Notes: generated by a model from the letters alone, not told the origin. A stretch of 64,000 nucleotides of DNA from Kappaphycus alvarezii (GCA_002205965.3 NADL03000758.1:496001-560000); one strand, 5' to 3'. Numbered from the stretch's first letter, positions 53,061-64,000 are shown. Made by a program: numbers and translations.

Positions 53061-54780
53061 TGGAGGTGGTATGGCCTGTACAGAGAATCAAATAAAAAAT
53101 GATCACTAAAATCAGCTCTGCCAGTGGCAGTACAATAAAAGTGCCAACTACACTACAATAACCGTATTAGTAAAGATGAGCTTATAGATAACCAGAAAAA
53201 CGCATAAATAGTTTTTAGCGACTCCATGTCTGGTGCCCGACTCACGGAGCGCAGAAAACAATCTGTTCCTTGAGAATTTGGTCGATATAATCACAAAATA
53301 TTTCTCAAGCCTTTACTATGTAGAGTGATGGAGTGGTGAAGGTCAATATAGACATGTAGTTGCCAAAGATTGCAAGGGCTGCAAATCGGCGCATGTAAAC
53401 CATATAAAGGACCATGAATGGCCTTTAGGATGACAGTGAGTGGTAAGAAACCTTCTACCCATTTCTTGTTGGGCATATTGACATTCGTGGTATGACATTA
53501 AGTGGTAGAAGGAGCTGCACTATAAAGTGCGCTTAAAAAGGGAGGCCTCGTCGGTTCGGCAGTGAACTAAGTCGATGGTGTAATATTTTGCGACCTGGTG
53601 GGCTTCTTAGAGCGAGCGAAACCAACATATGTAAATTGAAATCCAAACCAAACAAGCGTGGTTATTTGAAATATAATCGTTCGCACGGAGGTATTCATGG
53701 GCCAATAAAAACTACAGGTTAAACAAACTCGATCTACTCTCCTTATAAAAAACTTACAACTGAGGCGAACTATTTATTATTCAAGCTGATTTCGTGCGAA
53801 TTCCTCGCGAGAATATAATTCAAGAGTTCGTAGCTGTTCCTATAGAATATTCTGGCCATGAAACTGTACAATATTAACCAAAAATAAAGCAAAAATAATA
53901 AAGAAGAATAAAGCAATGATCAAAAAAATTCTAAAAGAAACGAGCACTTTCGGATTTATCACTAATAAGTAGATATAAAAACCAGCAAATTGGAGTTTAT
54001 AAATGTAAATTTTTTCCCGAGAATATTTTCTTTCTAATAGCTTTTCCAAGTTGTGATAGTCACGGACGAAATAAGTCTGCAATATTATCAATCATATCAT
54101 TGGTGCCGCGTAATGAAATCTGCCCTGGCGCCTGAGAGGTGTATATATTCCATGAGAATTTTTGTAGTTCGTTTCTACTTCAGGCAAAAATAGTAGTAAT
54201 TTTCAATTAACGATTTACGACTCATGCGCTTACCAACTTTAAATACATTTTTCGACGTGGTAAAAAATGGAAAAAGACTGCCCATGAGAGATTAATGGTG
54301 GATCTGTTGTTGGTGATAAAAGAACACGAGAAGGGAAGATAGCTGATCTTGGGTGTACACAGTCTCAATTCAACGGGTTCGATATCTCTGCATACTGGCT
54401 TTAGAAATATCTAGCTACAACATTGACCAAATATTCACGAAAGAAAAACCTAGTTATTGTATGTAACAGATTGAGATTAGGTAATTCAAGAGTCGTTCAC
54501 TAGATATGTTTTTGCATATTTCCAGTTGCAAAGGTCTCAAAAAGATGCATTTTTAATCCTTATTAGCAATATTATTATATTTGATAGAGTTGACTCAGAG
54601 CGAGGAAATCGATATTTGAACTTTCATGTAGACTACTAAAGTGTTGTTGTTTCCACGCGCCACTAGACTTAAGTTTTTCCACAATAAGTCCCCTGGTGTT
54701 TTTTGTGTCTCGCAGGACTTGATTCGACAAATTAGTCATTTTTCTTTGCAATAATTTTGGCGAGAGCGATTAAGATCGAT
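53061..54780. other. AT-rich interior of the second copia relic
   Basis: Reverse transcriptase and RNase H of a minus-strand copia element should lie here, but I cannot read any conserved block. The sequence is AT-rich with many stops in all frames. Confidence 0.35.
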
Positions 54781-55104
54781 TTATCCTGCATCAGGGTAGT
54801 GACAAAAACTCATCATTTGAATTATCATACAAATCATTCCACAATCTGTAGTATCCTCTGTCATGAGCTCTAAAGAAGTTTCATCTATTACAAATATTGA
54901 CTTAGACTCTATGGTAGAGTAAATGAGGAAAGGAATTTTGAAGCTTCTGCTATATCTCTGAAGTCCATTAACCTGCGTCCAAATTTGGATTCTGAAAAAT
55001 TCTCTTCCTGAATTCAGATACTTGAGGTAGATATTGGCATGGCCTACACAAATAAAGCCTGATATATTTGCACTCTCGAAATCGGGAATGTGTCCACAAT
55101 GCAA
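54781..55104 (-). pseudogene. Ty1/copia integrase-RT linker remnant
   Basis: The minus strand reads MHCGHIPDFESANISGFICV, GHANIYLKYLNSG and, after an irregular part, a SIFVIDETSLELMTED tail. This resembles the copia segment 'vHiP...r.KL..ra..ciFvGYs...KgYr...p.t..i..srDV.F.E'. The key residues (Gly-His in place of Gly-Tyr, no KGYR) are eroded. Confidence 0.4.
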
Positions 55105-57949
55105 TAATTCAGTAGATTTATTGGGGTCTCACAGTGAAAAAGTGTGCGTATAGAACAGTTTCAAATTAAATACACGGGCAAATATTTCAACTGCTTTGAT
55201 AATAAGAATAAAGCATACAAGATGTAATATACACTGTGATTATCAGCATATTAGTGAAGTTCTGACTCATTGAGATCATTGGTATACATAATAGCTGTAC
55301 CAAAAAATACATACGCATCCAAACTCTGACGTTTTAGGAGATCTTGGGCAAAAAAACATATCTCCCACATTCTCCGTCTCTAATGGGGAGTCTACTACCC
55401 AATGAAAACTTCATTTTTCAATCAATATTAAAACATACCACACAAGTGTAGTTACGTTGCAACCACTCGATCGGCGAATCTCTTTTAGAAACAATTAGCA
55501 TCCAAAATTCTGCATTGGAATTATGCTCAGATCCATAATCTGTTCTGTTCTTCTAATTATACTTTTATGGATTCCAGGAACTACCAATGACCAAAAATAT
55601 ATGTATATCTATGTGAATTACAGCAAGCGAGGGGATTCAGCTTATACTTCATCTGTTTCATTCTGTGCACCTGATAGAGCCGATAATTATATCCAAATTT
55701 TGTACGCATAAAGAATGTACGTGTCAAAAATAAATATTTTGCTATTCTCAAAATTATTTAGCATCGTCTTTACTAATGGAGGTTTTTCATATACGGATTC
55801 GCAGTCTATATTATTTATTTCTCAGAGCAAATTTAAAGCTAATTGTCTTCATGCTCCTTCCTTTTCTTTTTTCTGAGCAACTAGTTTGTGAATGGAGCAA
55901 ACATTCTAGAAGACGAGTTTTGCAATGCGTTAGAATATTTCCAGATTTCTCTACAAATTAACCAGCTTAATTTAAACCGGGAGATGATACCATGGCCACT
56001 TCGTACATTTTCGCGCCAAAAAGGCACCCTCTCGCGCATTTGAACTCCCAAAAATCAAAAGCAAATCTCAACTTTCGTTGCCTATCCCTCCCTGTCTCTT
56101 CTTTTTTGAAAGGATACCTACGACAATAGAGCCACCTTCACCTCCACCAACCCCACATCCTTCCCTAAACCTTTACTTCACATCTCTCATGCCCCTAGGC
56201 GTAACGTCGCCTGCTCAGACTCCTATTGTTCATAAATTATTAATTAAAGAGTGTAAATTAAGAATTTTCCATCCTTCTGCCACAAATCGGTATAATCTGA
56301 TTAGCAGAGCTAGACAAGAGAAAGAAATGCATGAGACACGATATTTGGTTTCTGAAATATCCAAACAATGTCGTATGTTAGCACTTTGAACCAAAACGCA
56401 GATCATTCCAGATTAGAGCACCCAATGGAAACATATTGAGCAAGAATTTTCTCTTGATCTTATGTTTCCTGAAAAAATCCTATATTTGATGTCTTCGATG
56501 CACAAACCAATTTCACTAATGCTGTATTCCTACAAACTCAAACTACATAGTCTACCTGGCACTCATTACTGGACTTCTGGGATGAAATTTACACTAGATT
56601 TACTGACGAAATGAAACTGTTCTTAAGTGTGGAAACATTTGAAAATCGAATGGAATTAAACTCGCTCTATCTGGAGTTGGAATTCATAATACTATTGGTT
56701 CCAGTGATCGTTACCAAGATCCGTTACGCCTCATTTACCACAATATTCTCCATCCAGAGCCTGAATTTTAAATAGAACTTCCTCTAGGTCTTACCATTAA
56801 GTCTATGAACAATACTGTGAACCTAGAAGAACCATTTCTATCGTTGCTCGTCTATTATTTTTGCCGTGGTTCCTGTTCATGAATATCGAACTTCGGAATC
56901 AAATGGAACGAATGAGAGCGCTCCAAATGGAAATATATTAGATGGAAACTCTTACTTTTAGAACTCAGACTTAGAGCTGCTCTGAATTCACAGCTTCCAA
57001 ACGCTGCTCACCATGAACTTAATGTTAGGAGAGTTTCTAGTCCACTATGAAATTTCCAAGCCTAAGTAGACAGGACCCTTCAGAATCAAAAAAAGAGGTA
57101 CAAACTATTGATAAATTAAACAATCCTCGGAGAATGGGAACCGAGGGAACCAAGAATCTACGGGCCGGATCGGAAACCTGTGTCATAGAAGGGCTAAAAA
57201 GGAGGCAAAAGGCTCCTTGACAGATTTTCCTGTGGGTCTTAAACCTTCTCAGTGGTGCTTGTGGACCGCAGCCTCACCGTCGACTTGCGTCGTTTCTTGA
57301 CTAAGAACCGCTTGATTGGAGACGTCACAGAGACGTCACATGCGATGGGACAGTCAAGGAGCCTTCTTCAGGGTCTCCAGCGGTTGTTCGTCTGCCGCCC
57401 TAACGTCCGCGCTAGAGACGAAATTCTCGGCTTCAAACTCATAATACAGGTTAACAGGATGAATATTCTATCTTTTCCGACTAAAACTGAAATCTAATAT
57501 GCAGTTTTATTCAATTCGGTGATAATTGATGAAGATTTTCTCAAAGTGAGAAAATGGTATGAGATGCCAGAATCAATAAATTCGCCAAAAGATTTAGACT
57601 TCCCACATGTCGCAATCAACTTTTCGAATTATATCTAAGCCATGAACCCGTATGGACTATTCTTATATTAGCCGTTTCTTCTTTGATGATATTCTTATCT
57701 TCGATAGTACTATGGATCTTGATACGGTGCCAGAACTGGAAAAGCTGAAGACTTGATACACTAGAAAATCAGCGACTAAAGTTTCCATGAGAATTTGTTG
57801 TTGAACTTCAAATGTTTCGCTGTAATTGATGAGTAACATCATGTGACTGATTTACATAGCCATGAGAATAGTACGGTCCCACACCTCCATGAACTTTAAG
57901 AAAGTAAACTCGTCCAAATAATCGAGCAGGACCTTTCCCGCGTCCAAGA
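55105..57949. other. Unreadable AT-rich stretch within retrotransposon debris
   Basis: Several plus-strand frames are open (56078-56389; 57252-57497) but unassigned. One reads VDRSLTVDLRRFLTKNRLIG, which does not match a family I know. On the minus strand, where the copia protease and integrase would be expected, I find no motif. Confidence 0.35.
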
Positions 57950-58724
57950 GTTGTTCGTTCAACCTTTCGGCATTATACAAGCATTCCTTTAAAAGATGTC
58001 CGTGACGCCCGCCTACCCTGCAAACTTGGACTTTAGTCCTAGCATTGTCCTTGTTGATACGCTTTACACGTATTTCATTCCGACTCTCGCTTCTTATTCA
58101 ACCGCTTGATGATTTCCGCATTTTGAGAGTACTATTCTCATCTGATACATTTAGCTCTATGACAAGATATGTCAGATGGAATTGCTGTGAGGATTTTTTA
58201 TATGAAATTTTGCATGGATCATGGCGAAGGGGGCAAAATACCCCAGAAGCGTATTACGTAGCTGCAGAGATTTCTCATCATCAGAAACAGTATTATAGAG
58301 CGGAGCTAGTTTACTTAAACTATCATGTTACTTCTTTAAAGTGCTCCTGCCAATTTTATCCTTCTTTATGCTGTGAACTCTCTAGCTCTTGCTAAATGAT
58401 GATGACGATCTGCTCTCTGGATGAGGTGAAAAGACGAGCTAGGGCATCCCAAAGATCATTTATACAATTGTCGTCATCATTAATTATTGTGCTTGCTTGA
58501 GCTATGGAGCCATTGGCGAGATTTAAGATGGTGGCAGTCTTAGCACGAATGCTCTTCTTGTTCCAACGAGAATTTTGAGTTGCCACCAAATCCTATGATC
58601 TCTATTTTAGTCCAATTAATTGCAGATCTCGCGTAACGTATGCCTTGAGTCGTCTTCTCCAAGATATGAGGCCCTCCTTCAAGTTAATCTTGGAGCTTTT
58701 CGGAGAATCACCCTCAGTCATCAT
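57950..58724 (-). pseudogene. Ty1/copia gag relic
   Basis: From the Met at 58724 the frame reads MMTEGDSPKSSKINLKEGLI with SWRRRLKAYV, the usual gag start ('..kL...Ny..W...m.ayL'). Then comes NKKSIRAKTATILNLANGSI, with NDLWDALARLF, the 'w...d..a...i...l....a.e.Wd.L...f' of UBN2-type gag. Near 58000 CRVGGRHGHLLKEC is a zinc knuckle with the second Cys changed to Gly. Frames shift several times between. This marks the 5' part of the second minus-strand copia element. Confidence 0.65.
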
Positions 58725-59354
58725 TTTGAAAAGGATTACCTGTAAATTCGGCGTTTATAGGAAGACAGTTGCGGGTAAAGGATGAAGGCAATATGTTATC
58801 GTGGATGAAACCAACAACACTCGAGAGATGCTACCATGTTAAAGTCCGGTGTCGATCTGTGTCGTGCCTCCACGCACAAACTCTTCCACCCTCTTCCCGC
58901 TGTGTTATGGACCCTCTGCGGTCTCATATGAACCGACCGGTGCACTGTACTGTACAACAACACCTCATCGGCACCCCTGTGGGACAGCTGTCCTATATAA
59001 GACTGAAACTAGAGTCCTCTTTCTCAGGGGCGAGGCCAACTAGATAGCTTTTGCAAAATTCCACCGTATTTTAAAAAATCCTAAAATAACGCAATTACAG
59101 TGAATCACAAATTTATAATTGTTGTATTATGCCACGTATTGTGTCCCTGAATTTAAGTCACAGGTGTTGAGGCTCTAGAGAACCTGAACCTGAACCGAAC
59201 CTAAACACTGCCTCCACTCCCTGATTTTAAACTGAGATACACGTGTACCTTAACGATGATAGGAGAGAAATGGGGACCTTTAATGGGTAAATGACGTGAG
59301 GGGACCTTTCGGGCCCGCCGACCTACGTGCTATTGGTGGGTTGGGGTAAGCGCG
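58725..59354. other. Spacer between copia gag and LINE relics
   Basis: Contains a CACTGTACTGTACAACA word at 58943. TCCTATATAAGACTGAAACT at 58992 resembles a TATA box with transcription start and could be the promoter region of the copia element's LTR or of another unit on the plus strand. No gene is seen. Confidence 0.35.
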
Positions 59355-59981
59355 TTAGTTAATCATCATCGCTGTGTACTTCTGGACGTATGCGGAGACC
59401 GTCGCCATCAGATTCTCGTATTCGCGTGTAGGGCTGGCGCCGCGCCATAGGGCGATGTAGTGAGAAACGTGCTGGGGGACGGCTTGAGCTTCGTGTCCCA
59501 GTTGACCGTAGACATCAATGGCGGCGGCGCGCATATCGATACCTTCGGCGGCGCATAGGTCGCCGTACGTTCGGTGCTTCCGCTTCTCGGCGGCTTCGAG
59601 CATGGCTGCCGCAGTCTGGGCCCAGTTGCGGTACGTGGAGGAGTAAGGGCTTACAATGGTGACTTCGATTCCTTCAGGCTAGGGGGGGGCGGCGGCGTCG
59701 ATGACCAGGTCGAGAGCACGGCGCTCGGAGTGTTCCTTGTGGAGATCGGCTGTGAACGTCTTTTCGCGGTAGACGTTCATCGAGAGCTTAGGATCTCTGA
59801 GTAGATTGTAAAGGAGGTCCCTCAGGCCATTGTGTCGCCTGAAGTCACCCACTCTGCCCGTAAATACGGAGGCGTAGTGTCCTTGTGCGTCGAGATTCGT
59901 AGTGCCTGAAGGCACCTCGTGCACATACCCGGCAGCATTCAGAACCGAGAAAAGCGTGTTTCCCGAGCGTATGTCGACCAT
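59355..59981 (-). pseudogene. 3' end of a non-LTR retrotransposon (LINE), 5'-truncated
   Basis: On the minus strand the frame from 59981 reads FRRHNGLRDLLYNLLRDP, HSERRALDLVIDAAAPP, an in-frame TAG, then EGIEVTIVSPYSSTYRNWAQ, AEKRKHRTYGDLCAAEGIDM and a tail ending AYVQKYTAMMIN. This is the region after reverse transcriptase in LINEs of marine eukaryotes: an RH.rlRd.l...l segment, then a 'r..Dl.i......D..v..p......A...A...K...Y' endonuclease-like domain. The single stop (TAG) at about 59680 is the only break, so it died recently. The upstream part, including RT, is absent, as expected of 5'-truncated insertion. Confidence 0.6.
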
Positions 59982-60174
59982 GGTGCACCATATGTATGTG
60001 GCGGCATAATATTACTCAAGATCTTGGGAGAGAAGCGAAGATGGCGGTGGCGTATGTTGTACTGACACAAGAAAGACGGCTAAGGGAGGTGGATGAAGGA
60101 TTGTCAGACAGACTGAGCGTGCATCTGGTTGGTTTGTGCATATGTGCTAGAATGCATTGTCTCGGGTGGGCAGA
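59982..60174. other. Short spacer, LINE end to DDE relic
   Basis: About 190 bp without a clear motif. It likely contains the decayed N-terminal part of the transposase relic that follows. Confidence 0.35.
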
Positions 60175-60700
60175 AGGTCAACCGCAGAAGCAAGCCCAAG
60201 TAAGCAGCTTTTACAACAGGAAATGCTTTTATGCGCTACCCGTTCAGGCCGTTGTGGATTCCAAAACCGCTCTCTCTGCTGCTCTACGCGTTGCCTAGGT
60301 TCCACTTATGATGCCCTAGCACATATCGTTTCAAGCCTTGCACATTATCTAGGACAGGGCAGACTCTCCGACGAGTTTTGGATTGCGGGAGACGAGGCGT
60401 ACGTATGCAGTAATTTTCTAATCACACCTGTGCCGGCCAGCGAGGCTACCGAGCATGAAGATGCTTTTAACTTTTTTTGTCGTCATTGCGCATGCATATA
60501 GAAAATGCATTCGGAATAATGGTCGCAAGATGGAGTATCCTCTCCAAGCCTTTGCCTTTTGATTTGGCCAAGTCAACACGAGTGATCGCATAATTATGAA
60601 GCTTCACAATTTTTGCATCGGTAATGCGTCTAAAAAGGTCTATGAGCGAGATGAATACGATATGCGGGCACTGTACTGCGAGAGCGTAGTGTGTCATGAA
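60175..60700 (+). pseudogene. DDE_Tnp_4/Harbinger-like transposase relic, catalytic half
   Basis: Across two main frames: SSFYNRKCFYALPVQAVVDS (first Asp); GSTYDALAHIVSSLAHYL (second Asp region); GRLSDEFWIAGDEAYVCSNF; LITPVPASEATEHEDAFNFF; then after a shift near 60495 ENAFGIMVARWSILSKPLPF (catalytic Glu) and MKLHNFCI at about 60597. This order is the classic 'yaLNvQavvDsk...GS.hDs.af....GDeAY....lltPyp....D.FNFf.S..RiiIEnaFG.l..RW.il'. It is a third transposase lineage in the window. At least three shifts disable it. The N-terminal half is not readable. Confidence 0.75.
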
Positions 60701-61079
60701 GCCGCCCATTGCGTATTTGTTGATATCATTTCTTCAAATGGCACAATATCTGCGGTTGAGAGGCTCACACAGGACGACTCAAAGAGGGCTGGGTTGATTG
60801 ATATCATCAGAAGAAGTGGAGCGCAAAGACCCCCTGTGGTGAGAGCTCATCTGCGCTGATTTTTCTTCAGCTAGTAAACACTCCAGACCATCTTTAGCTG
60901 TCACCATTACTCGCATACCTATTTCTGCCAATGCCCTTAGCACTTCTGCAATAACAGCTAGCTCACCGCCGCAGTCTACACGGGCCATTAACCTCTGCCC
61001 CGTCCCTCGTGGTTCACCGCCTCTACTGATGCCCCCCGCTCCACCGGCCGAGACCCGTTCGAACATACCGCCGAGGCTT
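60701..61079. other. No supported gene
   Basis: A 95-residue minus-strand frame (61066-60779) reads VIAEVLRALAEIGMRVMVTA, helical but unassigned. Nothing else is recognised. Confidence 0.35.
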
Positions 61080-62170
61080 AAGAATCTTCGCCCATCGACC
61101 TAGACCCGCCGCAACTTCCCATACAGAATCAAGCACCCTCTTCTGCATTTCTATGACCCCTTCCCCTCTCCGCTTCAAAAAATCAAAACGCACTACTGCC
61201 ACGCCGAAGCAACACCGCCAAACTTAGACCGCCGAAAGCGCCGTCTCCTTGCTCGCCCGCCAAATCTCACACTTGGTGCGCAATATTTGTGCTGTATCTC
61301 TGACCACTAGGTGGCACCTAGTGGTCAGAGGCCAGGGGCACGGCACAGTCGCTGTGGGCACGGCACAGTCGCTGTGCCGTGCCCCTAGCAGAGGTGAAAA
61401 AACGATCCCCTCAACTCCCAACAAGTCCCCAGCGACGCTCAGCTCTCAGCGACGAGAAGACTTCAGCGACGCACAGCCTTCAGTATCATTCTCATTGCAT
61501 CTCGTAGGGCCCCGGCCAAGATTTCTAACAACCGTCGCCACGCTCCTCGCAACTCCATCAAAGTCAAAGATTCTGCCCCTGTCATTCAATTCATTCAAAG
61601 CGGGTTGCTCCCATGCCAACCGCCCCTCACTTTCAGCCGACACAGGGTACCGATCGCGCTCCTCAAACTCACCTTCATGCTCACCTAGTCCGCTGCAATG
61701 AACCTTCGCTTCCCCGTCCCTCGTGACTCATCCGTCGCCCCTGATGCTCCTCCGCTCTCACCGTCGATGACCTATCCGTCCATACCCCAAGGCCTAAGCA
61801 AACTTGCCCGCGCCCAACACCAGCCGCCGCTTCCAGCACATACCCAAGCACCATATCCTGCCTTACGTCGACCCATTCCCGACTCCTATTCACATCGAAT
61901 CGACTCACTGCCATGCCGAGGCCACACAACCAAACTTACACCGACGACAGCGCCAACACCTTGCTCGGCTGCAAATGCAAAACCTTGGTGCACTGTGCTG
62001 TACCTCTGTCTTCTAGGTGCACAATCTCCCGCTGCTTCCCGCACAGGCTCAAGTACCCTCGCTTGCATCATTTCAGCCCCGTCCTGGCTCCGCTTTAAAA
62101 TACAATAAAATTCCGCCTCCACGCCGAAGCCACACTGGCGAAGCTACATTGCTGACAGCGTCATTTTGAC
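61080..62170. repeat. Duplicated C-rich segment with perfect palindromes
   Basis: Two diverged direct copies of about 130-150 bp lie at 61100-61250 and 62040-62170. Both run 'CAAG(C/T)ACCCTC..CTTGCAT', 'CTCCGCTT..AAA', 'CCACGCCGAAGC.ACAC' and 'GC.AA.CTTAGACC/GCTACATTGC'. Between them lie a 33-bp palindrome (61298-61330, arms CTCTGACCACTAGGT, loop GGC) and a second inverted pair AGGGGCACGGCACAG / CTGTGCCGTGCCCCT at 61334-61348 and 61372-61386. The spacer of the second pair holds an internal repeat. C-rich plus-strand frames across it look like low complexity rather than a gene. A duplicated promoter or 5'-leader is one reading. Confidence 0.5.
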
Positions 62171-62291
62171 ACACAAAATTCTTTTCGGTCAGGGCATCGG
62201 TATTTATCATGCTTTCTAGAGAATAAGTGCGAAGAGGTTCTTCACGAGTACTTAGACCTACGCCTATACTAAGCAACAGTATTGCATTTGC

Positions 62292-62391
62292 ATATCCGAC
62301 TACTTCTGATGAATAGAGTTTTCTGCAGAGCATTTAAGCTCGGCATTTTAAGCTCGGCAGAAAACTCTATTCATCAGAAGTAGTCGGATAT
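62292..62391. repeat. Perfect 35-bp inverted repeat with 30-nt loop
   Basis: Arms 62292-62326 and 62357-62391 are exact reverse complements (arm begins ATATCCGACTACTTCTGATG). The 30-nt loop itself holds an imperfect direct repeat (CATTTAAGCTCGG / CATTTTAAGCTCGG). It ends 13 bp before the stop of the minus-strand gene at 62404. It may be a foldback element, a template-switch product or an assembly artefact. Confidence 0.9.
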
Positions 62392-62403
62392 CTGCAGTAG
62401 GGA

Positions 62404-63070
62404 CTATTCTTTCTCTGCCGCTCGTCCGCATTTTTTGAATTCATCGCGGAGACCCCGCAATTTTTCCCTGTATATTTCTATGATCTCCTTTTCCTTGGTG
62501 CTGGCGATTTCATTTCGTTCCAAATGTTGGATCGCTCGGACAGTGTCGTAGAAGTCCCGAACTATCTGGGTCCTCTCCCTTTGCCGCTTAAATTCTCTCT
62601 CGCTTTCCACATCATTATTTTGTTTGGCTATAATGTTAGCCAAATCTGAAAGACTAGCCACAAAGCCTTCGAACTGCTTTGTCGCCAATAAGCGGTCATC
62701 GGTTGTTTTCCACTTTGCAGATGAGCGACCACCACTTGAGGAGATAGTCGGTATATCATCCATTACCTCATCTAAACCGGAGAGTCCTTCCTCATAGCCA
62801 AAAACGTCAACATTTCCAACCATCTTCGTTGTCAGTTCTACAAATTCTGTATCAACAAATGCAGTGCCAAAGCTTGCAACTGTAAAAACCAGTAACAAAC
62901 GCTTCGATAACGAATTCAGCTGCCCGCCAGCGGTGCGAGGAAGAAAATCAACGAACCGCTCAGGATCATTCTGCCCAGAACGATTCTACTTAACCAAAAC
63001 CTCCGTAAATTTGTTTCCGGTCTCCCTAATCTTTTCTTTGAGAAAAGGGCCGCTTCTATCAACCGGGTAT
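62404..63070 (-). pseudogene. Unidentified coiled-coil protein, one in-frame stop
   Basis: The minus strand is readable from about 63070: PYPVDRSGPFLKEKIRETGN, KFTEVLVK, an in-frame TAG in place of an expected Tyr, then NRSGQNDPERFVDFLPRTAG and SKRLLLVFTVASFGTAFVDT. It continues as a 164-residue open frame. Its C-terminal half (NDVESEREFKRQRERTQIVR, EIIEIYREKLRGLRDEFKKC) is a charged coiled coil. I do not recognise the family. The 'SGQ.dp..F' plus coiled-coil layout resembles transposon-encoded accessory proteins, which fits the neighbourhood (inference). Further pieces of the gene may lie at 63282-63764 on the same strand. Confidence 0.4.
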
Positions 63071-64000
63071 GGCTGGTAATATCAATGCAGTCCAAAATTC
63101 CACTAAATTCTCTGTTGAGCTTATACTCAGGCCTGTTGAATACTGGTGCAATTATTGATGTCCAGAACGAATCTCTGGAAGCCCTTATGTCAATTTCTGC
63201 TCTTGTGAGCTACATTTTAGATCCACGTAATGCGTTCCGGCATTTTCATTTTCCTTAAGCATCACAAGCAGTCTCCAGTGCTCAGAAAGAGAAAAAAATT
63301 GAATCACTACTAGCTAAATCAATTGAAATTGGTATCGCTGAGAATTGATCTGGTCTCAGCTTGTCCGATTGATTTCTTTTGGTTTTTAGGCGTGTTGCGA
63401 GTTGTCCTAGTCGATCGTCCATGAAATTTTGAGTCAAGTTTTCGAATTTCATATTTGGAAGAACAGCAGCTCTCCTTAGTTGCCTTAAAGTTTTGAAACT
63501 TCCAACATGCAGTGTTAGCTGCCAATATTTCATCATTTTTCTTTCCCTCCTTGACCTGGTTGTAGACGTGAATGCTACATGCCGCAACAAGCATAACATT
63601 TGGAGCCTTTTTGATGCCAGGCCCCTGCTCGCATATTCCGCCTTTTTGATGCCAGGCCCCACTGCTCGCATATTGCTCTCAGCTCTGGTACGTTTTGTTT
63701 TTTGAAAGCATGTGGGTAAGTGGCAGTTGCTCATCTGCTTCTTCCTGCTGGCCTTTTTTATCAACTTCCAGTTTGCCCCGTTGACACTGACTGTTGTTCC
63801 TGTCTGTCATGGTTAGCATGGATCGAACAGGGCGACAAAAGTTTGGGATTTCTGATCTCTGGATTGTGCCGTGCGTACCGTTAGAAGTGTTGAGTATATT
63901 TCCGGTCGTAAGTAGACGAGCCTGCAAAAAATGGTGGTGCAAATAAATTGTAACAAATTAATACAAATTACAAATATCCACTCTGTACTATACTGTACAG
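63071..64000. other. Window end: short duplication and TACTGTAC words
   Basis: Minus-strand frames at 63282-63764 and 63319-63594 are open but unassigned. An imperfect tandem duplication lies at 63606-63637 and 63641-63674 (TTTTTGATGCCAGGCCCC, then TGCTCGCATATT). The last bases (63985-64000) are TACTATACTGTACAG, suggesting another TACTGTAC cluster continues beyond the window. Confidence 0.4.

Noticed and set aside
1-64000. CRISPR arrays, bacterial operons, ribosome-binding sites
   Set aside because: The gene content is eukaryotic nuclear. No regularly spaced direct repeats were found, and the TACTGTAC words overlap without spacers.

Overview
This is nuclear DNA of a eukaryotic alga, most likely a florideophyte red alga of the Chondrus type. 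The genes are compact and apparently intron-poor, the intergenes are short, and conserved eukaryotic housekeeping proteins lie in both orientations. One gene encodes a two-part (transit peptide plus twin-Arg/lumenal signal) four-helix photosystem II extrinsic-type protein of the red lineage. Transposon relics flank the genes. The species is an inference, and there are no bacterial features.

Layout. Positions 1-10 kb are a transposon graveyard: a 447-bp MITE, a decayed PIF/Harbinger element with both of its genes, and a second DDE transposase relic beside a DUF6818/Myb-like gene relic. Positions 10.4-36.2 kb are a gene island almost free of transposons. In order it holds a TH1/NELF-C-like gene (+), RAD9 (+), Pol III subunit RPC5 (-), prenyltransferase alpha subunit (+), a PsbQ'-like lumenal protein (-), TIMELESS (+), VPS50/syndetin (+), two tandem DUF4336 genes (+ +), a PH-AGC kinase (+), a DDX21-type DEAD-box helicase (+) and a bZIP factor (-). 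Positions 37-46.7 kb hold an inverted second copy of the MITE, coding-like debris and a decayed Ty1/copia element. Positions 46.75-49.75 kb are a complete PIF/Harbinger element of 3,001 bp with a TTA target duplication, inverted ends and two intact convergent ORFs. From 49.8 kb to the end there is AT-rich copia debris, a 5'-truncated LINE, another DDE transposase relic, several perfect hairpins and one unidentified coiled-coil gene.

Three signals cut across the features. (1) Nearly every conserved gene in the island is interrupted by +1/-1 shifts, many in or next to homopolymers, while the transposon ORFs, the PsbQ'-like gene and the bZIP gene are open. Either the assembly under-calls homopolymers or the island is a dead copy. 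Gene spans below therefore cross several frames. (2) Most of these genes are C-rich on the coding strand at the 5' end and G/purine-rich at the 3' end, on both strands. (3) Self-complementary TACTGTAC/GTACAGTAC words cluster just upstream of at least seven start codons and are rare elsewhere.

The genes do not form one pathway. Two of them (RAD9, TIMELESS) act in the replication checkpoint, and three (TH1-like, RPC5, DDX21-like) in transcription or rRNA biology. All homology calls rest on motif recognition by eye, with no database search.
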